Shown here: one piece after another, positions 14,719 through 22,984 of the stretch
Position numbering within the stretch: the first letter of the stretch is position 1
How the letters are laid out: each line of letters starts with the position of its first letter
From: UBA1189 sp045544835
GTDB lineage: Bacteria > Bacteroidota > Bacteroidia > Bacteroidales > Bacteroidaceae
Direction: 5' to 3'
DNA length: 31,383 nt
Assembly: GCA_045544835.1 (NCBI GenBank)
Contig: JAZPZS010000082.1
Coordinates: forward strand, 1 to 31,383
The notes under the pieces: generated by a model
What the model was told of the DNA's origin: nothing
The model's database searches: none
Seen by the model: only the letters and a program-made list of their open reading frames with translations
Made by a program: the position numbers and the translations under genes

Positions 14719-16008
14719 TTAATCAAATGAAAGTGAATTAACCATAGCATCAATAGGAGATTGATTGCAACAGATGTTTATCTCTTCGCTTGTCAATCCC
14801 ATCATATTCAGTAGGCAACAGGTCAATAGAATCTTGCACTTCTCGGTCAGTCGATAAAGCCTGCCACCCTTAACAGCTTTAGATTCTTCATCGTCAGGAT
14901 ATAAATGAGAATACTTGTTGCGGGAGTCAGTTAATACCTCTGAATCTATTTTACAGTTGCGTATTACATCGACCTCCTCAAATGCTTTCAGCAAAGCTTC
15001 CATCTGCTCTTTGTATTGTCTCACATCTCTACCATCTTTCTTGTTCATAAACCGCTTATGATAGCCATCCAGTGCTTGTGCTATGATTAAGAAATCAGGC
15101 ACGTCAAATGAACTGTTCTTTCCGAGCGAGTCAATCAAATACCCACTAATGGGTGATACTTTATCAAAGTTGTCGTGCCACGTACGCAGCATAGAAGGGA
15201 TTTTGCTTTGTAGCTGGTCAAATTTTATCAAGGATACCGCTGCAGGAGCAACTGATTCTCCTTTCTTAAACAACAACTCTAGTTTATTATTGGTATCTTT
15301 CGTGTAGAATACTACTTCAGACGGATTTTGTTCACAATACAATGCGATAGACAAGAACTGAGAGAACTCGCCAATCTGCCCAAGACATTCACGAACAGAG
15401 ATACCCTCAGGAGCATCTATCATAAACTTCGTATCCTGAGCAATATTCAGTTCATATCTTGTAAAGTTTAATGTATACCAATCTCTCAATTTCCACTCTA
15501 CACCTTTATCGACAGACTGTTCTGTCAGATATCCTTCCTTGTATAGATCTGTAAGTGTATAATGATAGTTGTCTGATTCATCTTGTATTCTTAATTTGCT
15601 ACGGAACGCCCAATTTCTCAGATAAGGAAATGATACGATGCATTTACTGAAATGGGCATCATCCATAGATATCACATGCTCACCTACAAGAATCATGCTT
15701 ACCACAAAGGTTGTTTTCGAGAAGTCACCTAAACGTTGCTCTCGCATCCAGACATTAAACAATGTAAAGGTGTGTCCATTGGCATCCCTTCCCCATATCA
15801 CGGGATTATGAGCAAACTGTTTTGAATGAAAATGACTTGGCACATGATAAAGTTCCAGTATCGTATCCTCGTTATCATGATATCTCAATGTACCCGTATA
15901 TCGTGCTTCCATGCCTTTATGCACCATCGGGTATATACCATAATTATCTGGATGGACTTCTGCAGGAATCCACCATTCACCGTGATATGGTTGAGGAACA
16001 TTATTCAT
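14719..16008 (-). CDS. ApeA-like HEPN-domain anti-phage protein (candidate ribonuclease)
   Basis: A 429-residue protein. Residues about 8-250 are beta-rich and resemble the ApeA N-terminal domain (YHGEWWIPAE, then YTGTLRYHD, and WKLRDWYTLNF later). Residues about 290-410 are helical and end in a HEPN signature: DSRNKYSHLYP contains Arg363-x4-His368, the R-x4-6-H catalytic motif of HEPN ribonucleases. ApeA proteins are known as single-gene anti-phage factors and HEPN domains usually cut RNA, so a host-killing or translation-stopping role is likely. It lies 12 bases after the SIR2-like gene and 9 bases before hsdR, inside the restriction operon. The family assignment is from memory of the fold pattern and motif. 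Confidence 0.72.
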   Translation of the reverse strand: MNNVPQPYHGEWWIPAEVHPDNYGIYPMVHKGMEARYTGTLRYHDNEDTILELYHVPSHFHSKQFAHNPVIWGRDANGHTFTLFNVWMREQRLGDFSKTTFVVSMILVGEHVISMDDAHFSKCIVSFPYLRNWAFRSKLRIQDESDNYHYTLTDLYKEGYLTEQSVDKGVEWKLRDWYTLNFTRYELNIAQDTKFMIDAPEGISVRECLGQIGEFSQFLSIALYCEQNPSEVVFYTKDTNNKLELLFKKGESVAPAAVSLIKFDQLQSKIPSMLRTWHDNFDKVSPISGYLIDSLGKNSSFDVPDFLIIAQALDGYHKRFMNKKDGRDVRQYKEQMEALLKAFEEVDVIRNCKIDSEVLTDSRNKYSHLYPDDEESKAVKGGRLYRLTEKCKILLTCCLLNMMGLTSEEINICCNQSPIDAMVNSLSFD

Positions 16009-16020
16009 ATAATGAAAGAT

Positions 16021-16929
16021 TTAATTGCATGAATCTATTGATTCTACCAATTCATCATATATAAAGTCATATGCCTTTGTGTATGCCTCCTCGCTCCAAT
16101 CAAAGGGAACCTCAACAACTTCAACGTCCATCGATTCAAGTAACTGGTTCTTTCCTAAATCAAACGAACTGTCTCTAATTGTATAGTACACAATCTTATT
16201 GGTGCATAAATCAGGATTCTTTCTTTTCAATCTCATTCTAGCGGTAAGAATGTTCCACAAGTCAATCTCTTCATATGCCATACCCAAACCAATGATGTGA
16301 ACATTAGTTCTAAACAACAAATCAATCCAGCATGAATCTTGATTATCTTCTCTATTCTGTAGGTAGTTGTCTATCTCTGCAACATAACTGCAATAATCTG
16401 AAAGACCTAACATGATAGAACTCGGGACTTCGGCATCCCCATGTATGTTCCATATAGAAACTCTTTTTGTTTCATTTCTAAGAGTCATATGTTTGTACAA
16501 ACAACTCCTCGATTGAATTGAAGTCTCTTTCTGATAGCCATTGTCTATGAATGTACGATTCAGGAAAAGTTCATAGTTTGTAGTTATAAAATGATCTACT
16601 TTTAATTCGGCTAATTTTTTATAAAAGTAAGAAGGAACTGATTCCTGTAATTCTTTGCTAAGAGTTCCTTTTAGATTCTCTTCTGTATTCACATCTACCA
16701 TCAAGAATGACTCATCATCGTCCTCAGTCACAAAGTATTTACCATCCTCAGTGATTAAAAAAGCTTCGTCTGTTTCTTTTTGTGGTAAAATTATATATTC
16801 ATACTTCAAAGTATTGCTTTGTATAGGTGGTAAGGAAGTTTTCTCGGATATATCTTTTAATACTTGATCCCAAGATTTGCCTCCACCTAACAAATTAATA
16901 CCATTCCCATATAAAATAGTAGTTTCCAT
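16021..16929 (-). CDS. SIR2-like domain protein (candidate NAD-consuming effector)
   Basis: A 302-residue protein with the skeleton of a SIR2-like domain. Visible are ILYGNGINLLGG at residues 5-16 in place of the GAGxS nucleotide loop, FITTNYE at 114-120 (family TTNYD), WNIHGD at 160-165 with the expected His163, and IIGLGMAYEEID at 212-223. Such bacterial proteins act mostly as NAD-depleting defence effectors rather than deacetylases. No zinc-binding cysteine quartet is seen, which fits the defence type. Residues about 50-95 are an acidic insert (ITEDGKYFVTEDDDESF). The gene starts 3 bases after the hsdS stop and is followed by the HEPN gene after 12 bases. Confidence 0.75.
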   Translation of the reverse strand: METTILYGNGINLLGGGKSWDQVLKDISEKTSLPPIQSNTLKYEYIILPQKETDEAFLITEDGKYFVTEDDDESFLMVDVNTEENLKGTLSKELQESVPSYFYKKLAELKVDHFITTNYELFLNRTFIDNGYQKETSIQSRSCLYKHMTLRNETKRVSIWNIHGDAEVPSSIMLGLSDYCSYVAEIDNYLQNREDNQDSCWIDLLFRTNVHIIGLGMAYEEIDLWNILTARMRLKRKNPDLCTNKIVYYTIRDSSFDLGKNQLLESMDVEVVEVPFDWSEEAYTKAYDFIYDELVESIDSCN

Positions 16930-16932
16930 AAG

Positions 16933-18198
16933 CTATTCCACTTTTACTTTTCCTGTTACAACATCATTGATAATTATCTGCTTACGCTCTTGTAGGAGAG
17001 ATATTTGTTTTCGATAAAGATTAATTGACTGTTCTATCTTTAATATGTTTGTTCTAATATATAAACAAATTTCACTTTGCTCATCTAAAGGAGGTATTGC
17101 ACAATAGATTGAAAATAAATCTGACGTGTACAATCTGGATAACCCTGCGCCAACTCCTGTTATAAGTTTAACAAACTCATGAATGCACTTTGGTGTCTTG
17201 AAAATATATTCTAAGAATGACAAGTTTGCTCTTCCTGTTGAAGAATATACAGCATAATCAGGGCTGACCAATCCATCATATTCAGAGACATTAAACACAC
17301 CTAGGTGTGCTTTGAGTTTATTGAATACAAGATTACCCTTCTCTACTATTTTTGCTCCTACAAATGAAGATGCCATATTTGGAATAGTTCCCATCTCTCG
17401 AGTTGGAATCAATCCATAAAGTTGGCTCATCGACAAAGGCTCTTCGCATCCTTGCATTGAGCGTTTCTTAGATTCTTTTAGAAGATATTTTATGCGAATA
17501 GTATTCCAATGCTCAGGAATCTCCCCAATCCATTCCACTCCACTATCTTTCATTTTTACATTAGGGTCAAGTCCTTTGGTTATAGCATTGTTAATGATGA
17601 TTTGCTTACGTTCGTTAAGTAGCTCTATCATCCTTTGTTGCTGAGCTATGGCAGCATCAATTTTTGATGTCGCTTCATCAAGATATGTTGCTATGGCTTC
17701 TTGCTCATCTAAAGTAGGAACAGGAATTTTATAAGCCATGAAAGAATCAAAAGGCACAGTTTTTCTTAATCCCTTATAATAAGGCTTCAATCTCTTTGCA
17801 TCATCAATATACAAAAAGTAGTAGGTTAAAAAACGGTCAGTCAGTTTGGAATTCTTCCGATTAAACACATCATAAGCTCCTGTAATCATTCCATCATAAG
17901 GTGAAATTCCTACCGCTCGGGGGGTCTCTTCATTATCAAAGTTACAAAAAATAAAGTCATTTTGTTGTACTTTTTGATAAGTTACGAATGATGCAGGAAA
18001 TTTACCCTCAGGGTTCTCCATATCTCTTTTAATAACCCCTTTTAATGTCAAGGATAATAAATCATATAGTCTAAATTTACTTCCAACTATATCCTTTTTA
18101 TATCTCAAGATATGCTTTAGAGCTAACATTTTCCAATGACTCGGAATCTCTCCCAGCCACTTCACGCCACTATCCTTATACTCACTATATCGTTGCAT
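16933..18198 (-). CDS. hsdS: Type I restriction-modification specificity subunit
   Basis: A 421-residue protein with the two-fold internal repeat of HsdS. TRD1 opens with YKDSGVKWLGEIPSHW (residues 7-22) and TRD2 with MKDSGVEWIGEIPEHW (216-231). Each target domain is followed by a conserved coiled coil: LDEQEAIATYLDEA to NERKQIIINNAITKGL (about 163-210), and LDEQSEICLYI to QERKQIIINDVVTGK (about 371-417). Each TRD reads one half of a bipartite DNA target. No second hsdS, silent TRD cassette or invertase lies nearby, so shuffling is not indicated. It starts 3 bases after the DUF1016 gene. Confidence 0.95.
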   Translation of the reverse strand: MQRYSEYKDSGVKWLGEIPSHWKMLALKHILRYKKDIVGSKFRLYDLLSLTLKGVIKRDMENPEGKFPASFVTYQKVQQNDFIFCNFDNEETPRAVGISPYDGMITGAYDVFNRKNSKLTDRFLTYYFLYIDDAKRLKPYYKGLRKTVPFDSFMAYKIPVPTLDEQEAIATYLDEATSKIDAAIAQQQRMIELLNERKQIIINNAITKGLDPNVKMKDSGVEWIGEIPEHWNTIRIKYLLKESKKRSMQGCEEPLSMSQLYGLIPTREMGTIPNMASSFVGAKIVEKGNLVFNKLKAHLGVFNVSEYDGLVSPDYAVYSSTGRANLSFLEYIFKTPKCIHEFVKLITGVGAGLSRLYTSDLFSIYCAIPPLDEQSEICLYIRTNILKIEQSINLYRKQISLLQERKQIIINDVVTGKVKVE

Positions 18199-18201
18199 CG
18201 G

Positions 18202-19347
18202 TTATTCTCCTTTCTGTTGCAAACGGAAGAACTCCTTCTGATTCTCGATCTCGCGACGAAGCTCGTCTTGAGTAGGCATGTAGGTAAGATATTTAGCTGC
18301 GAAGAGTTGGTCGTTTCCATTTAACACTGAGTAGTGGGCTACATCTTCGTCTGTCTCGGCACAAAGCAGCATGCCTATGGTAGGATTATGTCCATCGGGG
18401 CGTACCAGTTCGTCGTACATCTTCACATACATGTCCATTTGGCCTACGTCCTGATAGCGCAGCTTAGTTGTCTTCAAATCAATGAGTACAAAGCAGCGAA
18501 GATGGTAGTTGTAGAATACGAGGTCGATATAGTAGTCTTCCTTTTCTGTATGTATATGTTTCTGACGGTCAACAAAGGCAAAACCTTTTCCAAGTTCCAT
18601 GAGAAATGGAATTAGATGGTCAATGATGCTTTGCTCCAAACTGCTTTCCGTATAGTTTATGTTGTTCTTGAATCCTAAAAATTCGGCAATTACGGGATTC
18701 TTCATAAACTCCAATTTGTCTTGCAACGGAGTTGTCAGTCGCAGCATCTCATCACGTACGATCGCTTTGTCTTGCGACAGGAGCAGTCGATGATAATATT
18801 GTGATGCCACATTACGCTGGAGTGTTCGGGTACTCCACATTTCGTTGGCAGCCTCTTGCTCGTACCATGCTCGGGCCTCGGCATTGTTTTCCTGTAGAAT
18901 AATGCTATAATGCGTCCACGAAAGTCGTAAGGCATGCAAAGGATTTAAATTGCTATAGATATCGGACTCTTGAAATAGTCCCATCGCTGCTGATACAATC
19001 TCAGATTGTCCCGTCGGTGATGGGACAATGTCAGAGTTGCCACCAACAAGCTGGAAGAGCTGAGGAAAGGACTTGTAGAAAGATATAAACCGATAAAGGT
19101 TGTTGCGAGAATAGCCACTACCAAATCTTCCAGTCAGTTCTTTTGCAAGATTTCTTATGACCTGTTCACCATACTCAGCCCGCTGATCTTGCAGCACTTC
19201 ATGTTGGATACGCATACCTAAAAGCCAATTGCGCTTGACCAACGTATCGTTTACAGCCTTGAAGGCAATAGACTTTGCTTGCTCAATGATATAGCATGCA
19301 TCTTGAAGCAGATGTTCTGATTGGGGTACGATATGGTTGTTCATCAT
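18202..19347 (-). CDS. DUF1016 / YhcG-type PDDEXK nuclease domain protein
   Basis: A 381-residue protein. The N-terminal DUF1016 region runs from about 15 to 185 (LLGMRIQHEVLQ, then LTGRFGSGYSRNNLYRF and TLQRNVASQYYHRLL). The C-terminal nuclease runs from about 215 to 360 (LGKGFAFVDRQ, then DYYIDLVFYN with Asp275, FVLIDLKTTKL with Asp290 and Lys292, and GQMDMYV with Gln303). The D-x14-DxK arrangement fits an active PD-(D/E)xK site. Proteins of this type are often found inside type I restriction operons of Bacteroidetes; their exact role is not settled to my knowledge. The ATG overlaps the hsdM stop by 4 bases (ATGA), so translation is coupled. Confidence 0.88.
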   Translation of the reverse strand: MMNNHIVPQSEHLLQDACYIIEQAKSIAFKAVNDTLVKRNWLLGMRIQHEVLQDQRAEYGEQVIRNLAKELTGRFGSGYSRNNLYRFISFYKSFPQLFQLVGGNSDIVPSPTGQSEIVSAAMGLFQESDIYSNLNPLHALRLSWTHYSIILQENNAEARAWYEQEAANEMWSTRTLQRNVASQYYHRLLLSQDKAIVRDEMLRLTTPLQDKLEFMKNPVIAEFLGFKNNINYTESSLEQSIIDHLIPFLMELGKGFAFVDRQKHIHTEKEDYYIDLVFYNYHLRCFVLIDLKTTKLRYQDVGQMDMYVKMYDELVRPDGHNPTIGMLLCAETDEDVAHYSVLNGNDQLFAAKYLTYMPTQDELRREIENQKEFFRLQQKGE

Positions 19348-21674
19348 GGCATGAGATTGAAAAGTGATTGAATAAAGCCTTGACTCTTTCGGTCGAGTTC
19401 CAAGATGTCACGTTCGTTCTCTTCGAGTGATCGTAAAGGTACTGGCTTATAGAAATACTTGTTGAAAGAGATTTCACAGCCAATCTTTGTAAGCGGAAGA
19501 TTTATCCATGCATCAGCAACATAGGGACGCACCTCGCGTTGGAAGTATTCGTATATATTTTCCTTGACGGGGATCTTCTCGGTGTCGCGAAGGTCACTGT
19601 CAGTCTCATACTCTATATATCCAGCTTTTTCAGAAGCGTAGTATCCATAATCAGGCAACAACGAGTGGTCGATGTCATATACTCCAGTCAGTAATTCAAT
19701 GTCCTTACTATTAGGTTTGTGCTCCTTCTTAATCACTGGTTTGGCTTCGGGATCAGTTTCAGACATGGCACGAGTAATAGCTTTCAAATTAGCAGCAGAC
19801 ACAGCAAGTTTCAATTCCTTAGCGGCTTTGCCAACCTTTGCTGAGAATTCATTATAATCCATATATACATCTGTGCCCACGGATTTCATCAGTTGCTTGG
19901 CTGTTTGCATCAAGTCACGACGAGATTTCCATTCCTTGGAAGAGATGAACTTCGCCAATTTCTTGTCGGCCATCTTGATGTCATTATCATTGAAGTATTC
20001 TTTGATGGCAGGAACTTCATCATCGAGACCGTCAAATACACGCTCTCCATAAGTTTGGTAAAGCCATTTGGATAGCTCCATATTGGTTTTGTCGTAAAGG
20101 AGTTCGTCAATCTTCAATGCATTGAATTGACTGCGAAGACGTAAGGGACGTTCAATTGTCACACTATAGTAACGGAAGTCGTCACCATCGAACACCTTTG
20201 AGGCAACCTTATCCTCACCAGCCTCCTTTTCCACAAAGTCCATATAAGTTTTCAATATAGCATCTTGATAAAAGGAGGTTATAGTACAATTACGGGAACC
20301 TTGGTTCTTACGTAATTTCTCGAAGGATTGGGATGCGTCTATCAGCTGTATCTTTCCTTTGCGATTATCCGCTTTCTTATTGGTGAGAATCCAAACGTAA
20401 GTAGTGATGCCTGTATTGTAAAAAATATTGTTAGGCAACTGGATAATAGCATCCACTAGATCATTCTCGATGACATACCTTCGAATGTTGCTTTCACCAC
20501 TGCCTGCATCGCCTGTAAAAAGAGATGAGCCATTATGAATAGAAGCTACTCGACTGCCTTGTGGCTGCAAGTCTAAAGGTTTCATCTTGTCCACCTCTTC
20601 TAACATGAAGAGCAGTTGTCCGTCGGAAGTTCTGGGAGTAGAGTCTAAAATTTCTGTTTCACCAGCAAAATTGGTTATCGACAATTCAAACCGATGATCC
20701 AATAAGGCCTTTTCGTGATAAATCTTCTTCTTATCTTCTTTCCACGACTTACCGTAGGGAGGATTAGTTAACTGGTAGCCGAAAGATTGACCTTGGAAAT
20801 AGTCTTCTGTAATAGTATTTCCTCTATGCATGCCGCTAGGGTCAACGCCTTTTATAATTAAATCAGATTTACAAATGGCATAGGTCTCAGGGTTAATCTC
20901 AGTGCCGGAAAGTTGTATTGCTTCAGTACGGACACCGATACTTAACAAGTACTCGCGCCCTTCTGTCAGCATACCTCCTGACCCTTCGGCTGGGTCGTGT
21001 AATGAAATAATCTTGGGGAGATTCTCTTTGACAGGTTCAAACAAAACGCGTGCTAATAATGAGATTACATCACGTGGTGTAAAGTGCTCACCAGCTTCCT
21101 CGTTGTTCTCTTCATTGAAACGTCGCAACAACTCTTCGAAGACAGTTCCCATTCCAACATTTGTAAGAGCTGGGAGAGGAAGGCCGTCGGGATCGTTCTG
21201 CACTTGATCGGTCAAGTTGATGCGGGAATCTGTAATGCGCTCTATTATGGATAATAAACGGTCGTTGTCTGCTAATTTTCGCGCTTTTGCATAATACTCA
21301 AAGTTCTTTAATACGTCACGGACATTCTCGCTATATCCATTAAGATACTCAACAAAGTTGTCGTAAAGTATATCGTTGTTATCGGAAGCCGTCGATTTTA
21401 ATCGGTTCAATGTCCATTTGCTGGTATTAAAATAGGTGAGTCCAGTTATGTCTTTCAGTGCATCTTCATCCACCTCTTCCAGTCCCATTTCCTTTTGCTG
21501 CTTCAATTCCTCCTCAATATCCATTTTGGTTGGTTCCAGCAATGCATCCAAACGTCGCAAAACAACCATTGGCAATATCACATCGCGATATTGCCCACGG
21601 AGGAACACATCGCGCAAAACATCATCGGCAATATTCCATATCAGAGAGACTATTTGGCTATGATTGAATTCCAT
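19344..21674 (-). CDS. hsdM: Type I restriction-modification DNA methyltransferase (M subunit)
   Basis: A 776-residue N6-adenine methyltransferase. The N-terminal helical HsdM domain covers about 1-150. The catalytic domain has GEHFTPRDV at 195-203, the SAM-binding motif I DPAEGSGGML at 227-236, and the catalytic motif IV NPPY at 304-307. A long C-terminal part (about 520-776), rich in helices and ending SLEENERDILELDRKSQGF, makes it longer than the roughly 500-residue E. coli type. This long form is common in Bacteroidetes. As M2S it methylates adenine in the target chosen by HsdS. It is the first gene of the operon, with a -7 box 35 bases upstream. Confidence 0.95.
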   Translation of the reverse strand: MEFNHSQIVSLIWNIADDVLRDVFLRGQYRDVILPMVVLRRLDALLEPTKMDIEEELKQQKEMGLEEVDEDALKDITGLTYFNTSKWTLNRLKSTASDNNDILYDNFVEYLNGYSENVRDVLKNFEYYAKARKLADNDRLLSIIERITDSRINLTDQVQNDPDGLPLPALTNVGMGTVFEELLRRFNEENNEEAGEHFTPRDVISLLARVLFEPVKENLPKIISLHDPAEGSGGMLTEGREYLLSIGVRTEAIQLSGTEINPETYAICKSDLIIKGVDPSGMHRGNTITEDYFQGQSFGYQLTNPPYGKSWKEDKKKIYHEKALLDHRFELSITNFAGETEILDSTPRTSDGQLLFMLEEVDKMKPLDLQPQGSRVASIHNGSSLFTGDAGSGESNIRRYVIENDLVDAIIQLPNNIFYNTGITTYVWILTNKKADNRKGKIQLIDASQSFEKLRKNQGSRNCTITSFYQDAILKTYMDFVEKEAGEDKVASKVFDGDDFRYYSVTIERPLRLRSQFNALKIDELLYDKTNMELSKWLYQTYGERVFDGLDDEVPAIKEYFNDNDIKMADKKLAKFISSKEWKSRRDLMQTAKQLMKSVGTDVYMDYNEFSAKVGKAAKELKLAVSAANLKAITRAMSETDPEAKPVIKKEHKPNSKDIELLTGVYDIDHSLLPDYGYYASEKAGYIEYETDSDLRDTEKIPVKENIYEYFQREVRPYVADAWINLPLTKIGCEISFNKYFYKPVPLRSLEENERDILELDRKSQGFIQSLFNLMP

Positions 21675-21708
21675 CTCTTTTATCGTTTTACCAATTATAT
21701 ATATTCTG

Positions 21709-21716
21709 CAAATCTA
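21709..21716 (-). promoter_or_regulatory. -7 box of the hsd defence operon
   Basis: On the minus strand TAGATTTG matches TAnnTTTG, 34 bases before the hsdM ATG. No TTTG is seen at the standard -33 distance, so the promoter may need an activator or be weak. Confidence 0.5.
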
Positions 21717-21762
21717 CAAAATAATATCCAAAGTCTGCCTATCTTGTCCGATTTATTTTAGA

Positions 21763-21791
21763 GGACACGCAAAGCGTGTACGATAACGAAA
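21763..21791 (-). repeat. Right copy of the 29-bp inverted repeat flanking the defence operon
   Basis: On the minus strand TTTCGTTATCGTACACGCT followed by TTGCGTGTCC, 26/29 identical to 11090-11118. The inner part ACACGC-AAA-GCGTGT is a perfect hairpin. A second hairpin (AGCGA/TCGCT) lies directly outside, as it does in different sequence at the left copy. Confidence 0.8.
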
Positions 21792-21912
21792 GCGAGCAAG
21801 CTTCGCTCATTTATGAGTTATGAAACGTGTTCGCGCCCAAAGGGGATAAAGGTAATTATGAAACAAGGTTCTTGGACGAGCGCAAGCATTCGACACACGC
21901 AGAGCACGGTTT

Positions 21913-21978
21913 TCTCCCTAATTTTCTGTGTAAAGTCGATATTCTCTCCCTACTTTTCATCGGTTTCTCCCTACTTTT
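21913..21978. repeat. Three copies of TCTCCCTAcTTTT
   Basis: TCTCCCTAATTTT (21913-21925), TCTCCCTACTTTT (21945-21957) and TCTCCCTACTTTT (21966-21978), with steps of 32 and 21 bases. Possible binding sites between the divergent genes. Confidence 0.55.
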
Positions 21979-22078
21979 TTGCAGATAGTGACATTCGGTC
22001 GGAAATATGGCACGGATGATGGTGTTTATAGAAGATACTTTATACATGATTTTCTTTTTTATTCTTAATTTATACCCC

Positions 22079-22086
22079 TACCTTTG
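22079..22086 (+). promoter_or_regulatory. -7 box of the RibD-like gene
   Basis: TACCTTTG is an exact TAnnTTTG, 48 bases before the ATG at 22135. A T-run sits where the -33 TTTG is expected. Confidence 0.6.
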
Positions 22087-22134
22087 TAGTGGAATAGTTG
22101 ACATTACATAGAACAACGATATATAAGTAGTACG

Positions 22135-22803
22135 ATGAGACCATACATTATTTGCCACATGATGTCGCTCCTTGACGGACGCATTGATTGTGATGTGACG
22201 GAACAGATCGAGGGTGGCGACGAGTATTACGAGGCACTGGACCTGCTGGATTGCCCATCGACATTGATGGGGAGAGTGACCATGCAGATGCATTATGCAC
22301 TGCCAGAGTCCTTCGCAGCCGAAGACAAATCGTCCATTGGCGACGAGCAGTATCACGTAGCCATCGAGGCCAAGGGGTATATCGTAGCCATTGACACGAT
22401 GGGTAAGCTGCGCTGGCCACAGAACCAGTTTGACGGGATGCCTCTTCTCGTAATCACATCGGAGGATTGCCCGAAGGAGTATCACGACACGCTAACCAGG
22501 CAGCATATCTCATGGGTAGCAACGGGCAAGGACGGGATTGACCTGCCCAGAGCGATGGAGATCCTATACGAGGAGTTTGGCGTGGAGAGGCTGAGCGTCA
22601 CAGGCGGCGGAAACATCAACGGGGCATTCCTGAAGGCAGGACTACTCGACGAGGTGGGCATGATGTGGTGCCCAGGCATTGATGGGCGCAAGGGCATGGC
22701 GGCCGCATTTGATGGCCTGGATGCCGACATTGCTCCCACCAAGCTACAGTTGATGAGTGTGGAGAGGATGGGCGAAACCATCTGGGCAAAGTATAAGGTG
22801 TGA
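22135..22803 (+). CDS. RibD C-terminal / dihydrofolate reductase family protein
   Basis: A 222-residue single-domain reductase-like protein. Motifs: MRPYIICHMMSLLDGRID at the N-terminus (the family S.DG.I strand), STLMGRVTMQ near residue 42, and RLSVTGGGNINGAFLKAGL near 155, the NADPH-binding glycine strand. DEVGMMWCPGIDG and LMSVERMGETIWAKY end the fold. Members reduce pyrimidine or pterin-like compounds with NADPH; the substrate of stand-alone members is usually unknown. It has no deaminase domain, so it is not the complete riboflavin enzyme. It appears more GC-rich than the hsd operon next to it, is transcribed away from it, and has its own promoter. Confidence 0.8.
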   Translation: MRPYIICHMMSLLDGRIDCDVTEQIEGGDEYYEALDLLDCPSTLMGRVTMQMHYALPESFAAEDKSSIGDEQYHVAIEAKGYIVAIDTMGKLRWPQNQFDGMPLLVITSEDCPKEYHDTLTRQHISWVATGKDGIDLPRAMEILYEEFGVERLSVTGGGNINGAFLKAGLLDEVGMMWCPGIDGRKGMAAAFDGLDADIAPTKLQLMSVERMGETIWAKYKV

Positions 22804-22891
22804 GGGTGCGTATGCGTATGGATGAACCAAACAGGAAAGCAAGTGCTGAGGCGTGTGAATGATAAAAGTAGAAACGGATTCTTGCGGATTA

Positions 22892-22923
22892 TTGTAGTTT
22901 TTCGGAAATGATTTGTACCTTTG
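22892..22923 (+). promoter_or_regulatory. Promoter of tsaD-cinA
   Basis: TTG at 22892-22894, 21 bases, then TACCTTTG at 22916-22923, an exact -7 box. It lies 61 bases before the chosen tsaD ATG and supports rejecting upstream starts. Confidence 0.65.
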
Positions 22924-22984
22924 CCGAGGAATTGATGGAGTATGCTTTTAAATAAAGGTGTATTCTGATAAAGTAATCAAGAGA

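Larger units (their letters stand above)
21675..22134. other. 460-bp divergent intergenic region
   Basis: It separates the defence operon from the RibD-like gene. It holds a -7 box for each direction, the right copy of the 29-bp inverted repeat, a GCGAGCAAGCTTCGCT hairpin and three TCTCCCTA repeats. The short ORFs here (for example 21813-22019 plus and 21856-22047 minus) run through these repeats and show no gene-like features. Confidence 0.7.

Noticed and set aside
16933..18198. Phase-variable hsdS system
   Set aside because: There is a single hsdS gene, no partial copies or inverted TRD cassettes, and no site-specific recombinase.
21856..22047. 63-codon ORF on the minus strand between hsdM and the reductase gene
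   Set aside because: It runs through the three TCTCCCTA repeats, has no recognisable domain, and lies in a promoter region.
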